From assembly GCA_947259235.1 (NCBI GenBank), contig CAMYLL010000012.1, positions 1 to 18,025 on the forward strand: a DNA stretch of 18,025 nucleotides, in the 5' to 3' direction. Source of the stretch: an uncultured Pseudodesulfovibrio sp. (GTDB lineage Bacteria > Desulfobacterota > Desulfovibrionia > Desulfovibrionales > Desulfovibrionaceae). The notes beneath the pieces are model-generated. The model did not search any database, was not told where the DNA came from, and saw only the letters and a list, made by a program, of their open reading frames with translations. The position numbers were made by a program, and so were the translations under genes. Positions within the stretch are counted from its first letter, which is position 1, and every line of letters starts with the position of its first letter. This document shows positions 1-7,724 of the stretch, piece by piece.

Positions 1-564
1 GCGGATGTCGTTGGGCGAGATTTCCAGGGCCTTGGTGAGGTATTCGACGGCCTCGGGGAACATGCCGAACATGGCCAGCCTGTTGCCGATGTCCGAATCT
101 ATGCCCTCGATATCCTGGAAGTACTCGGAAATTTTGCGGTAGAGTTTGCGGGCTTCGAGCTTGTTGTCTTCCTTGACCAGCCCGGCGGCCTTGATCATGT
201 TGTCGTCCAGCACAGCCAAGCGCTTGCGCATCTTGGTCAGCCGCGCCTTCTCCATGGCCTCTCCGAGCTTGGCATGCAGCCGGACCAGGGTCTGGAAGAA
301 CGCCTTTTCCTTGCCCCGCTGATAGCTCAGCCCGGCAGGGAAAAGCCGTTTTATCATCTTCATCTTGTTGAGATCGCGCAGGGCCTCGTCCAGATGGGCG
401 TATATCTCGAACTTCTCCGCACCGAAGACCTGGCTGGAGACCAGCCCGCGCACGGCATTTGCCAGACAGCTGAGCGTCTTGAGGTACTCGCTCTTGAGCG
501 CATAGGCCCGCGCACGCGCGATGTTCTCGCGGATGTCCTTGGCTGTGACGGGAGTTGGTGGCAT
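1..564 (-). CDS. Tetratricopeptide-repeat protein, 3' end outside the window
   Basis: This reading frame is open from an ATG at 564 to the window edge, giving the first 188 residues of a longer protein. The start (MPPTPVTAKDIRENIARA) is preceded by a GGGAAAGA Shine-Dalgarno-like stretch. The sequence is charged and helical, with no signal peptide or membrane segment. The last 50 or so visible residues (EARKLYRKISEYF, then RLAMFGMFPEAVEYLTKALEISPND) have the A/G/Y/A/P spacing of TPR helix pairs, so it is probably a soluble cytoplasmic scaffold or regulator. No partner can be named from the sequence. It is divergent from the protease gene at 839. The TPR assignment is firm for the C-terminal part seen; the N-terminal 130 residues are not recognised. 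Confidence 0.75.
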   Translation of the reverse strand, partial: MPPTPVTAKDIRENIARARAYALKSEYLKTLSCLANAVRGLVSSQVFGAEKFEIYAHLDEALRDLNKMKMIKRLFPAGLSYQRGKEKAFFQTLVRLHAKLGEAMEKARLTKMRKRLAVLDDNMIKAAGLVKEDNKLEARKLYRKISEYFQDIEGIDSDIGNRLAMFGMFPEAVEYLTKALEISPNDIR

Positions 565-838
565 CGATCAATCTTTCCCAATGGTTGTGCGGATACAGAT
601 ACCCTGTAAACTAATACAGGGTGTCCGTTTTAGCAAGCAGCATGAAAACAAGGGCGTCAGGGCGGCACAAGGGGATTCCCGGCACGCCGCCGAACCATCA
701 GTAGGCTTCGTCCGAAACATCCCCGGTTGACGCATGGAGTTCCAGCAGATAGCCTAACACGGCTCGATCCCGAGCCAGACGACCAGGCCAAGCCGTCGAA
801 CCGCCCATGCATCCATCATTCAACCAACCGGAGTTTTC
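565..838. other. Divergent intergenic region between TPR gene and protease gene
   Basis: These 274 bases separate two divergent genes and hold no convincing ORF. They contain a clean inverted repeat at 601-622 (separate entry). A longer-range pair, GGCGGC at 661-666 with GCCGCC at 686-691, could form a hairpin. A TTGACG at 727-732 followed 17 bases later by TAGCCT (750-755) is a weak sigma-70 candidate for the plus-strand gene. None of these is proven. Confidence 0.4.
601..622. repeat. Inverted repeat, possible operator
   Basis: ACCCTGTA (601-608) and TACAGGGT (615-622) are perfect 8-base arms around the 6-base centre AACTAA. The site lies 37 bases upstream of the minus-strand TPR gene start. 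There is no T tract in either direction, so a protein-binding operator is more likely than a terminator. The regulator is unknown. Confidence 0.4.
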
Positions 839-2075
839 GTGAACGCATACCTCGCCGTCATTATCGGCTCGCTGGCCGTTTCATGGCTGCTCGGCGTGTT
901 CTCGAACATCCTCGGTGCGCGGCATATGCCGCCTGCCCCGCCGCCGGAATTCGCCGATGTCTTTGACCCCGAGACCTACCGAAAATCACGGGAATACACC
1001 CGGGCCTCCATGCGCCTTGCCGCCGTCACCGATACCTGCAACACCGTGCTCATCCTCTTTTTCATTCTCACCGGCGCGTTCAACCAGCTGGACCGGGTGG
1101 TCCGCGCCCTGGAGCTGCCGCCCCTGGCCACCGGGCTGGTCTACATAGGCGCGCTGGCCCTGGCGGCCTCTGCCATCGGCCTGCCCTTCGAGGCATACCG
1201 GACCTTTGTCCACGAGAAGCGGTTCGGCTTCAACACCACCACGCTGCGGACCTTCATCGCCGACCGGGTCAAGGCGTTCGCCCTGACCGTGATCCTGGGC
1301 GGGCCGCCTGGCGGCTGTCCTGGTCTTCTTCGAGATGGCCGGGCCTTACGCCTGGCTGCTGTGCTGGGCCGTGGCCGTGGCCTTCTCCCTGGGGCTGACC
1401 TATGTCGCACCGGCCTGGATTCTGCCGCTGTTCAATTCATTCACCCCCCTTGAGGACGGCCCTCTGCGCCGCGCCCTTGAGACATACGCCCGCAAGGTTG
1501 GATTCCGGCTTTCCGGCATCTTTGTCATGGACGGGTCGCGCCGGTCCACCAAGGGCAACGCCTTCTTCACCGGCTTCGGCAGGCGCAAACGCATCGCCCT
1601 GTTCGACACGCTGATCAAGGAACACGACACCGACGAGATCGTGGCCGTGCTCGCCCACGAGGTGGGCCATTCAAAACGCGGCCACATCAAGCAGCGGCTG
1701 GCCCTGGGCGTGATCAGGACAGGCGTCGTCTTCTATCTCATGTCTCTGTTCATGAACAGCCCCGACCTGTTCGCGGCCTTCGGCATGGCGCATACGAGCA
1801 TCTATGCCGGACTGGTCTTCTTCATCCTGCTCTACACGCCGGTCTCTCTCGTCCTCTCCGTCATCGGCAACGCCATCTCCCGCGCCCATGAATATGAGGC
1901 GGATGCCTATGCCGCCCGGACCACCGGAACCCCGCAGGCCATGATCTCCGCCCTGAAGAAGCTTTCGGCCAGCACCCTGGCCAACCTGACCCCCCATCCG
2001 CTCACGGTCTGGCTCGACTACGGCCACCCGCCCGCGCTCCAGAGAATCCGCGCCCTGTCCGCACTGATCAGATAA
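839..2075 (+). pseudogene. M48 family (Ste24/CAAX-type) zinc metalloprotease, split by a frameshift
   Basis: A GTG start at 839 with GGAG at 830-833 opens a frame whose product begins with a membrane segment (residues about 3-20) and the Ste24-like N-terminal helices. At 1298-1312 the frame reads GGPPGG and then drifts off. Removing one C at 1307/1308 restores GPLAAVLVFFEMAGPYAW and joins the second frame, which runs to the stop at 2075. The rejoined protein would be 411 residues, the usual length for Ste24-type M48 peptidases. The second half carries the zinc-binding HEVGH (1656-1670) and the third-ligand region RAHEYEADAY, plus hydrophobic segments, so it would be a membrane-embedded endopeptidase involved in membrane protein quality control or processing. 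As written the gene yields no intact enzyme. A base-call error is a real alternative. Family assignment is firm; inactivity is not. Confidence 0.85.
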
Positions 2076-2082
2076 TTCTCGC

Positions 2083-2102
2083 GCCACATGGCACTATGTG
2101 GC
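2083..2102. repeat. Inverted repeat upstream of the first cNMP-binding gene
   Basis: GCCACAT (2083-2089) and ATGTGGC (2096-2102) are perfect 7-base arms around GGCACT. The repeat lies 45 bases before the ATG at 2148 and just after the protease stop. It could be an operator or a small hairpin in the intercistronic RNA. A partly similar string occurs upstream of the second paralogue (4798-4824). Confidence 0.35.
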
Positions 2103-2147
2103 ATTATGTCAAGGCATTCGCCTACAACCACAGCCAGGGGAAACGAC

Positions 2148-2639
2148 ATGCGAGAAGTACCCTTCGACCCGGCCAACGACGACATCATGGACCGTCTGCG
2201 CAATATTCCCGCCTTCGACGCCCTGCCTGACAGCCTCATTCGCCAGGCCATGACGGTGGCCTCCATCCGCCGCTACGAGGCTGGTGAGGTTCTCATCCGC
2301 GAAGGCGAGTTCGACAACCAGGTGTTCTTCCTCATCTTCGGCAACCTGGACATCTCGGTGGGCGGAAACGTGGTGGGGAACCTGCAACGGCTGGGCGACA
2401 TCTTCGGCGAGATGGCGCTCATCGTCGGCAGCCCCCGCTCGGCAACGATCACCGCCACCAAGACCTCCCTGGTGGTCTCCCTGGACGACACGGCCATCGG
2501 CGCCATGGGCGACACGGGCAAGATATTCACCCAGGCGGTCATGTACCGGGTCTTTGCCGAGGTCCTCGCCGTCAGGCTGCGCGCGGCCAACCGGCAGATA
2601 GCGGAGCTGAGCGGGGAGCTGGCCGCCCTGCGGTCATAA
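2148..2639 (+). CDS. Stand-alone cyclic nucleotide-binding domain protein (paralogue 1)
   Basis: This 163-residue protein consists of one Crp-type cNMP-binding beta-barrel plus a C-terminal helix. The phosphate-binding cassette is intact: FGEMA at 86-90 and PRSAT at 96-100, with the Glu88 and Arg97 that contact the ribose and cyclic phosphate in active family members. The protein ends after the helix AVRLRAANRQIAELSGELAA, which resembles the CRP dimer helix, and has no helix-turn-helix, enzyme or channel domain. The start at 2148 is chosen because AGGGGA at 2136-2141 is well spaced and because the N-terminus MRE..FDPA matches paralogue 2 exactly in register. It probably acts as a small soluble nucleotide sensor that works through a partner. 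Ligand (cAMP, cGMP or other) and partner are unknown. A terminator follows at 2649-2686. Confidence 0.85.
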   Translation: MREVPFDPANDDIMDRLRNIPAFDALPDSLIRQAMTVASIRRYEAGEVLIREGEFDNQVFFLIFGNLDISVGGNVVGNLQRLGDIFGEMALIVGSPRSATITATKTSLVVSLDDTAIGAMGDTGKIFTQAVMYRVFAEVLAVRLRAANRQIAELSGELAALRS

Positions 2640-2648
2640 CACCACAAA

Positions 2649-2686
2649 AAACCGGCGCACCCCCACAGGCACGCCGGTTTGTTTGT
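2649..2686. terminator. Intrinsic terminator, probably bidirectional, between convergent genes
   Basis: AAACCGGCG (2649-2657) pairs perfectly with CGCCGGTTT (2672-2680) around a 14-base loop, followed by TTTGTTTGTTT on the plus strand and preceded by a run of As, which gives Ts on the minus strand. It sits between the cNMP-binding gene ending at 2639 and the convergent chemotaxis gene ending at 2701. Confidence 0.8.
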
Positions 2687-2700
2687 TTGCTGACGGCCCG

Positions 2701-4593
2701 CTACATACTCTCAAGCCCACTGCCACGCGGCAATGCCTTGCCCGGACCATGGGGAATCACCCGCACGTTCCCGGCCGCCACTCCACCGGCTTCGCCCGGA
2801 CCGACGCGGAAGAACTCCATGGTCTGCTGCAACTGCACAGCCTGACTCGAAAGCTCCTGCGACGTGGCGGATAGCTCCTCGGAAAAGGAGGCGTTCTTCT
2901 GGACCACGATATCCAGATGCTGGATTGAGGCGGTTATCTGCTGGGCCGCCGAGTCCTGCTCCTGGCTGGCCGCGGCCACGGTCTGCACCAGCTCTTCGTT
3001 GTGCCTGATGTCGGCGACGATCTTCTTGAGCATGGTCCCCGCCTCCTCGGCCACCTTGAGGCTGTTGCCGGTCAGCTCGCTGATCTCTCCGGCAGCAATG
3101 CCGCTGTGCTCGGCGAGCTTGCGAACCTCTGCGGCCACCACGGCAAACCCCTTGCCGTGCTCGCCCGCCCGGGCCGCCTCGATGGCGGCGTTGAGAGCCA
3201 GCAGGTTGGTCTGACGAGCGATGTCCTCGATGACCGAGGTGCGGTTGGCTATGTCGCGCATGGCGACCACGGTCTGCTGCACCGCGTCCCCGCCCACGGC
3301 CGCGTCGCTTGCGGTCTTGACGGCGATGTCCCTGGTCTGCCGGGCCACCTCCATGTTCTGGCGGATGCTGGCCGCCATCTGCTCCATGGATGCGGATATT
3401 TCCTCGACACTTGCGGCCTGCTCCACACTGCCCTCGCTCATCTGCTCGGCAGACGAGGCGATCTCCTCACTGCCGGCGGCCACTATCTCGGAGGCGGCCT
3501 TGACGATATGCACAATGGAACGCAGGGACGCTATCATGGCCCCGAGGGACCGCATCAGCCGGCCAAGCTCGTTGGGCGAGCTGCTGTCCAGGTCCATCAT
3601 CAGATCGCCGCTTGAGAGCTTCATGGAAGCATCCATGCCCTCGGTGACGGGCCCGACCACCAGACGGCTCAGGAAAAAGACAACCAGCCCGGACACCACC
3701 AGCACGATGACCAGCCCGATACCCATGAGCATGTACCCCTGGCGCACGGCATCGGCAGCCATGTCCGACTCGTAGGCGGACATGCACACGATCCACCCGG
3801 TGGACGGATCGGTACGGAAGACCATGATCTTGTCCCGGCCATTCCAATCGTACTCGACCACGCCGTTCTTGCGGCTCATGGCCTCGCGCACGAAGCCATG
3901 GCTGCTGTAGTCTTCAAGAACGACGTCGCGCTCCTTGGGAAGGTAGATGAAGCGTCCCGAGGCATCGAGGACAAAGCCGTACCCCTCGTGCCCGAGGGTC
4001 ACCGGATCGATGAAATCCCTCCCGAAGACGTCCCACGCCGAAAACAGGGCCACGCCGCCCACCACCGCGCCGGTGCTGTTCACCACCGGCGCGCTGACGG
4101 CAAAGACCAGCGCCCCGTCCGTCTTGGACTTGAACACCGTCTTCGAGATATACGAGCGCTCCCCGCCCAGCACGGCCCTGACGTAATCACGGTCCGCGAT
4201 ATCGAGTCCGACCATGTCTCCGCCGTCGCTCATGCCCCCGGCCACAACCCGGCCCGCCGTGTCAAAGGCCACTGCGGCCCACAGATTCCTGTTGCTCCTG
4301 GCATAGTCCTTGAGCATGCCGTCGGCCGTGGCGCTCTCCGCGCTCAGGGCGGCCACCACTTCCCACCGCCCGGCCATGGCTCTGGCCGAGGCCACGGTAT
4401 CCTCCACAAAAAGCCGGAGGGACGACGTGATCCCCGAGGCCATGTTTTCCGCGCCACGGGTCTCGCTCTCCAGCGTCATATCGTAAGAAGTCGTATCGAC
4501 ATACCAGACAAGAGAGGCCACGCCCAACACAATGGACAGGATCACGGGAAGCAGTATGGATCTTGCCAGACTCCGCGTTACTATCTCAACCAT
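2701..4593 (-). CDS. Methyl-accepting chemotaxis protein with periplasmic dCache sensor domain
   Basis: This transmembrane chemoreceptor passes ligand signals to the CheA/CheW array. In the 630-residue product, TM1 is about residues 11-31. A periplasmic region (about 33-285) has Cache-type features ([41 protein letters not shown]). TM2 is about 287-312, followed by HAMP (about 310-365) and the MCP signalling domain with the conserved hairpin tip around residues 453-498 ([20 protein letters not shown], then [20 protein letters not shown]). There is no C-terminal NWETF-like tether for CheR/CheB. The start at 4593 is preferred over an upstream ATG at 4722 because AAGGAG lies 7 bases before it and the membrane anchor follows at once. 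Its chemical ligand cannot be read from the sequence. It is flanked by cNMP-binding genes on the other strand. Confidence 0.93.
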   Translation of the reverse strand: MVEIVTRSLARSILLPVILSIVLGVASLVWYVDTTSYDMTLESETRGAENMASGITSSLRLFVEDTVASARAMAGRWEVVAALSAESATADGMLKDYARSNRNLWAAVAFDTAGRVVAGGMSDGGDMVGLDIADRDYVRAVLGGERSYISKTVFKSKTDGALVFAVSAPVVNSTGAVVGGVALFSAWDVFGRDFIDPVTLGHEGYGFVLDASGRFIYLPKERDVVLEDYSSHGFVREAMSRKNGVVEYDWNGRDKIMVFRTDPSTGWIVCMSAYESDMAADAVRQGYMLMGIGLVIVLVVSGLVVFFLSRLVVGPVTEGMDASMKLSSGDLMMDLDSSSPNELGRLMRSLGAMIASLRSIVHIVKAASEIVAAGSEEIASSAEQMSEGSVEQAASVEEISASMEQMAASIRQNMEVARQTRDIAVKTASDAAVGGDAVQQTVVAMRDIANRTSVIEDIARQTNLLALNAAIEAARAGEHGKGFAVVAAEVRKLAEHSGIAAGEISELTGNSLKVAEEAGTMLKKIVADIRHNEELVQTVAAASQEQDSAAQQITASIQHLDIVVQKNASFSEELSATSQELSSQAVQLQQTMEFFRVGPGEAGGVAAGNVRVIPHGPGKALPRGSGLESM

Positions 4594-4908
4594 CTCGAAA
4601 CTCCTTGCTCCGGCTCCTAAACTGTGCCGCACCACCGGCATTACTACAATCCCATCCCGGGACATCCAGCGCACCCTCCCCCGCATTTGCCTGACTGAGC
4701 GGTCAACCAAGGCGAATACCAAAAGACGTTACTCGCCAAAGGCGATCAATTCCATCGATATATGACTGAACCTTTTATAAATATGTCCCCCGGCTTGCAT
4801 GGCGCTATCAATATGCCGCATTATCATGCCGATTGCGCAACGCCGTTATGGAATTCGCCCTCGTAGTCTGGTAGTGTCGGCATGTACAAGAAGCCAAAGG
4901 ACCCACGC
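4594..4908. other. Divergent intergenic region, chemotaxis gene / second cNMP-binding gene
   Basis: About 315 bases with an AT-rich core at 4745-4825. A small hairpin TCGCC-AAA-GGCGA lies at 4733-4745. CATGGCGCTAT (4798-4808) followed by GCATTAT (4818-4824) resembles the string at 2087-2107 before paralogue 1 (CATGGCACTAT, then GCATTAT). I found no convincing sigma-70, sigma-28 or sigma-54 promoter for the chemoreceptor. No credible small gene is seen. Confidence 0.4.
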
Positions 4909-5415
4909 GTGAGAGAAAGCCATTTCGACCCGGCGGACAATGAACTGTTAGGCCGCATAAAGAAAATGCCCGTCTTCGACGCCATGGACGCGGACATGCT
5001 GCCCGAGGTGCTCGGGCGCGCCATGGTGCGGCGATACGGGGCCGGAGAGGCCGTCATCACGGAAGGCGACGCGGACCGCATCGTCTATTTTCTCGTCAGC
5101 GGGAGCTGCGCGGTATCGGTGGACGGCACGGATGTGAACACCCTTTCCACCCCGGGCGATGTCTTCGGCGAGATGGGGTTCATCGAGCACAAAGCCCGCT
5201 CGGCCACCGTTACCGCCCAGACGCCCACAACATGCCTGACCCTGGACGGCGCGGTCATCGAACGGATGAAGGGCGTGGAAACCCTGGCCGCCCAGGCGCT
5301 CTTTCACCGCGTCTTTGCGGAGATCCTGGCCGCACGCGTCCGCCATGCAAACGCCAGGCTGCTGACCCTCGAAAACGAGCTGGAGACCCTGTCCGTCCAG
5401 CGCATCACCTTCTGA
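4909..5415 (+). CDS. Stand-alone cyclic nucleotide-binding domain protein (paralogue 2)
   Basis: This 168-residue single-domain cNMP-binding protein aligns with paralogue 1 without gaps over about 150 residues; a hand count gives 62 of 150 identical. The binding cassette has FGEMG at 86-90 and ARSAT at 96-100, keeping Glu88 and Arg97, with Ala in place of the usual Pro. It ends with a charged helix (ARVRHANARLLTLENELETL) and no output domain. The GTG at 4909 is taken as the start because AAAGGA lies 7 bases before it and the N-terminus MRE..FDPAD then matches paralogue 1. An in-frame ATG at 4882 would add nine residues but lacks a ribosome-binding site. Five bases separate its stop from the ATG of paralogue 3, so the two are probably translated together. 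Function beyond nucleotide sensing is unknown. Confidence 0.85.
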   Translation: MRESHFDPADNELLGRIKKMPVFDAMDADMLPEVLGRAMVRRYGAGEAVITEGDADRIVYFLVSGSCAVSVDGTDVNTLSTPGDVFGEMGFIEHKARSATVTAQTPTTCLTLDGAVIERMKGVETLAAQALFHRVFAEILAARVRHANARLLTLENELETLSVQRITF

Positions 5416-5420
5416 GCGTC

Positions 5421-5924
5421 ATGGAAACAGTCACGTTCAACCCGGACGATGCGGCCATGGTCGCCGCCATCAGGCAAATCCCCGCCTTCACGCCCCTCGG
5501 GCCGGAGCTGTTCGGCCAGGTGATGGAGATGGTGACCATCAGGGACTACGCCCCCCGCGACGACGTCCTCACCCAGGGGGAGCAGGACAACTGCATGTTC
5601 TTCCTCCTCCACGGCAAGCTCTCGGTGCGGGTGGACAGCGTGGAGGTCAACACCCTGACCAAGCCCAACACGGTCTTCGGGGAGATGGGCATCGTCGCCC
5701 AGGCCCCGCGCTCGGCCACGGTGACGGCCGTGCGCCCGTCCCGCTGCCTGGCCCTGGACATCCGCTTCTTCGACAGACTGCAAGGCCGGGCCAGGCTCGC
5801 CGTCCAGGCGTTTTTCTACAAGATGTTCTCGCACATCCTCGCCGAGCGGCTGCGCGAGACCGACGCGCGTATCGCGGACCTCGACATGCAGAAAGCAGTG
5901 CTCGAAAACATCGACATCGACTAA
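5421..5924 (+). CDS. Stand-alone cyclic nucleotide-binding domain protein (paralogue 3)
   Basis: This 167-residue protein is in register with the other two paralogues: FNPDD near the N-terminus, FGEMG at 86-90 and PRSAT at 96-100 (Glu88, Arg97 kept). Its terminal helix is AERLRETDARIADLDMQKAV. No DNA-binding or catalytic domain follows. The ATG at 5421 is five bases after the preceding stop and has only a weak ribosome-binding site, which suggests translational coupling to paralogue 2. The frame stays open well upstream, but that part overlaps paralogue 2 in another frame and is not coding. Pgm begins 15 bases downstream, so all three genes probably share a transcript. That would link nucleotide sensing to sugar-phosphate metabolism at least in expression. 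Confidence 0.85.
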   Translation: METVTFNPDDAAMVAAIRQIPAFTPLGPELFGQVMEMVTIRDYAPRDDVLTQGEQDNCMFFLLHGKLSVRVDSVEVNTLTKPNTVFGEMGIVAQAPRSATVTAVRPSRCLALDIRFFDRLQGRARLAVQAFFYKMFSHILAERLRETDARIADLDMQKAVLENIDID

Positions 5925-5939
5925 CCACGGAGCAACACC

Positions 5940-7592
5940 ATGCCGATGCACGAACTGGCCGGAAAACCGGCTCCCCGGGAAATCCTGGTCAACGTCCCCC
6001 GTCTCGTGGCCCACTACTTCCTGACCAAGCCCGACCCGGACGACCCGGCCTGCGCCATCGCCTTCGGGACCTCGGGCCATCGCGGCTCGTCCTTCGACGC
6101 CAGCTTCAACGAGGACCACATCCTCGCCGTCACCCAGGCCGTGTGTGAGTACCGGGCGGCCAAGGGCATTGACGGCCCGCTCTTCCTGGGCATGGACACC
6201 CATGCCCTGAGCGAACCGGCCCTGGCCACCGCCATCGAGGTCTTCGCGGCAAACAACGTGGCCGTCCGCATCCAGTCCGGCCTGGGCTACACGCCCACCC
6301 CGGTCATCTCCCACGCCATCCTCACGTGGAACACGGGCCGCACAACGGGCCTGGCGGACGGCGTGGTCATCACCCCCTCGCACAACCCGCCCCGCGACGG
6401 CGGCTACAAGTACAACCCGCCCGAGGGCGGCCCGGCAGACACCCAGACCACGGGAGCCATCCAGACACGGGCCAACGAGATTCTCCGGGACGGGCTCAAG
6501 GACGTCAGGCGCATCCCATATGCCCGTGCCATCACAAGCGAGAGCGTCACCCATTACGACTACATCACCCCCTACCTCGCCGACCTGCGCAACGTCGTGG
6601 ACATGGACCTCATCCGCGACGCGGGGGTCAGGATCGGCGTGGACCCGCTGGGCGGCTCGGGCATCGCATACTGGGAGCCGATGGCCGAGATGTACGGGCT
6701 GAACCTGACCATCACCAACGACATCGTGGACCCCTCCTTCGCCTTCATGACCGTGGACAAGGACGGCAAGATCCGCATGGACTGCTCCTCCCCCTCGGCC
6801 ATGGCCTCCCTCATCCGGCACAAGGACAACTACGACATAGCCTTCGGCAACGACCCGGACTACGACCGGCACGGCATCGTCACCAGAAGCTCCGGGCTGC
6901 TCAATCCCAACCATTACCTGGCCGTGGCCGTCGACTACCTGTTCACCAACCGGCCCGAGTGGAGCCGCGACGCGGCGGTGGGCAAGACCCTGGTCTCAAG
7001 CTCCATGATCGACCGGGTGGCCGCCAGCCTCGGCCGCCGCCTGCATGAAGTGCCCGTGGGCTTCAAGTGGTTCGTGGACGGCCTCATCGACGGCTCCTGC
7101 GGCTTCGGCGGCGAGGAATCCGCCGGGGCCAGCTTCCTGCGCCGCAACGGAACGGTCTGGACCACGGACAAGGACGGCCTCATCATGGACCTCCTGGCCG
7201 CCGAGATCACGGCACGCATGGGGCGGGACCCTGGCGACATCTACCACGATCTGGAAAGGGAGCACGGCTCGCCCGTGTACGAGCGCATGGACGCCCCCGC
7301 CTCCCCGGCCCAAAAGGCGGCCTTCTCCGCCCTCACGCCGGACATGGTCGCCGAGGACACCCTGGCCGGGGAACCCATCCGCGCCAAGCTCACCCGCGCG
7401 CCGGGCAACGACGCCCCGATCGGCGGCCTCAAGGTCACCACCGACAACGGCTGGTTCGCCGCACGCCCGTCCGGCACGGAGAACATCTACAAGATCTACG
7501 CGGAATCCTTCAAGGGAAACGGGCATCTGCAGGAAATCCAGCACGAGGCCCAGAACATCGTTGCCGCCGTCTTCGCCAAGGCAGGCGTGTAG
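5940..7592 (+). CDS. pgm: Phosphoglucomutase (alpha-D-glucose phosphate-specific)
   Basis: This cytoplasmic enzyme interconverts glucose 1-phosphate and glucose 6-phosphate, feeding glycogen, trehalose and nucleotide-sugar synthesis. The 550-residue product has the length and motif order of E. coli Pgm. These are FGTSGHRGS at 42-50, the phosphoserine loop TPSHNP with Ser147, the metal loop DPDYDR (Asp305, Asp307, Asp309), the sugar-binding GGEES at 390-394, and the phosphate-binding RPSGTEN at 509-515. GGAG at 5929-5932 sets the start at 5940. It is the last gene of the run beginning at 4909 and is followed by a strong terminator at 7646-7681. All catalytic residues are present, so activity is expected. 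Confidence 0.97.
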   Translation: MPMHELAGKPAPREILVNVPRLVAHYFLTKPDPDDPACAIAFGTSGHRGSSFDASFNEDHILAVTQAVCEYRAAKGIDGPLFLGMDTHALSEPALATAIEVFAANNVAVRIQSGLGYTPTPVISHAILTWNTGRTTGLADGVVITPSHNPPRDGGYKYNPPEGGPADTQTTGAIQTRANEILRDGLKDVRRIPYARAITSESVTHYDYITPYLADLRNVVDMDLIRDAGVRIGVDPLGGSGIAYWEPMAEMYGLNLTITNDIVDPSFAFMTVDKDGKIRMDCSSPSAMASLIRHKDNYDIAFGNDPDYDRHGIVTRSSGLLNPNHYLAVAVDYLFTNRPEWSRDAAVGKTLVSSSMIDRVAASLGRRLHEVPVGFKWFVDGLIDGSCGFGGEESAGASFLRRNGTVWTTDKDGLIMDLLAAEITARMGRDPGDIYHDLEREHGSPVYERMDAPASPAQKAAFSALTPDMVAEDTLAGEPIRAKLTRAPGNDAPIGGLKVTTDNGWFAARPSGTENIYKIYAESFKGNGHLQEIQHEAQNIVAAVFAKAGV

Positions 7593-7645
7593 CCGCCGGC
7601 CATCAGAGAATCCCCCAACGGCTGCATCCCGCAGCTATTACCACA

Positions 7646-7681
7646 AAGAAGCCCCTGCGAATCGTCTCGCAGGGGCTTCTT
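7646..7681. terminator. Strong hairpin terminator between pgm and the convergent GGDEF/TPR gene
   Basis: AAGAAGCCCCTGCGA (7646-7660) and TCGCAGGGGCTTCTT (7667-7681) are perfect 15-base arms around ATCGTC. The stem itself ends in an A/T-rich stretch on both strands but there is no long T run. It serves pgm (ends 7592) and probably also the minus-strand gene ending at 7725. Confidence 0.8.
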
Positions 7682-7724
7682 CGTGCTGATGACACGACGC
7701 GCAGTCAACGGGCAATCCTGCGCG

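Noticed and set aside
4594..4722. A longer chemoreceptor starting at 4722
   Set aside because: The extra 43 residues precede a well-formed ribosome-binding site and the membrane anchor at 4593 and look like upstream non-coding sequence.
5304..6914. Long open frame on the minus strand (over 500 codons) across the cNMP-binding gene and pgm
   Set aside because: It is antisense to clear genes, has the Val/Gly/His-rich composition of a high-GC shadow frame, and shows no recognisable domain.
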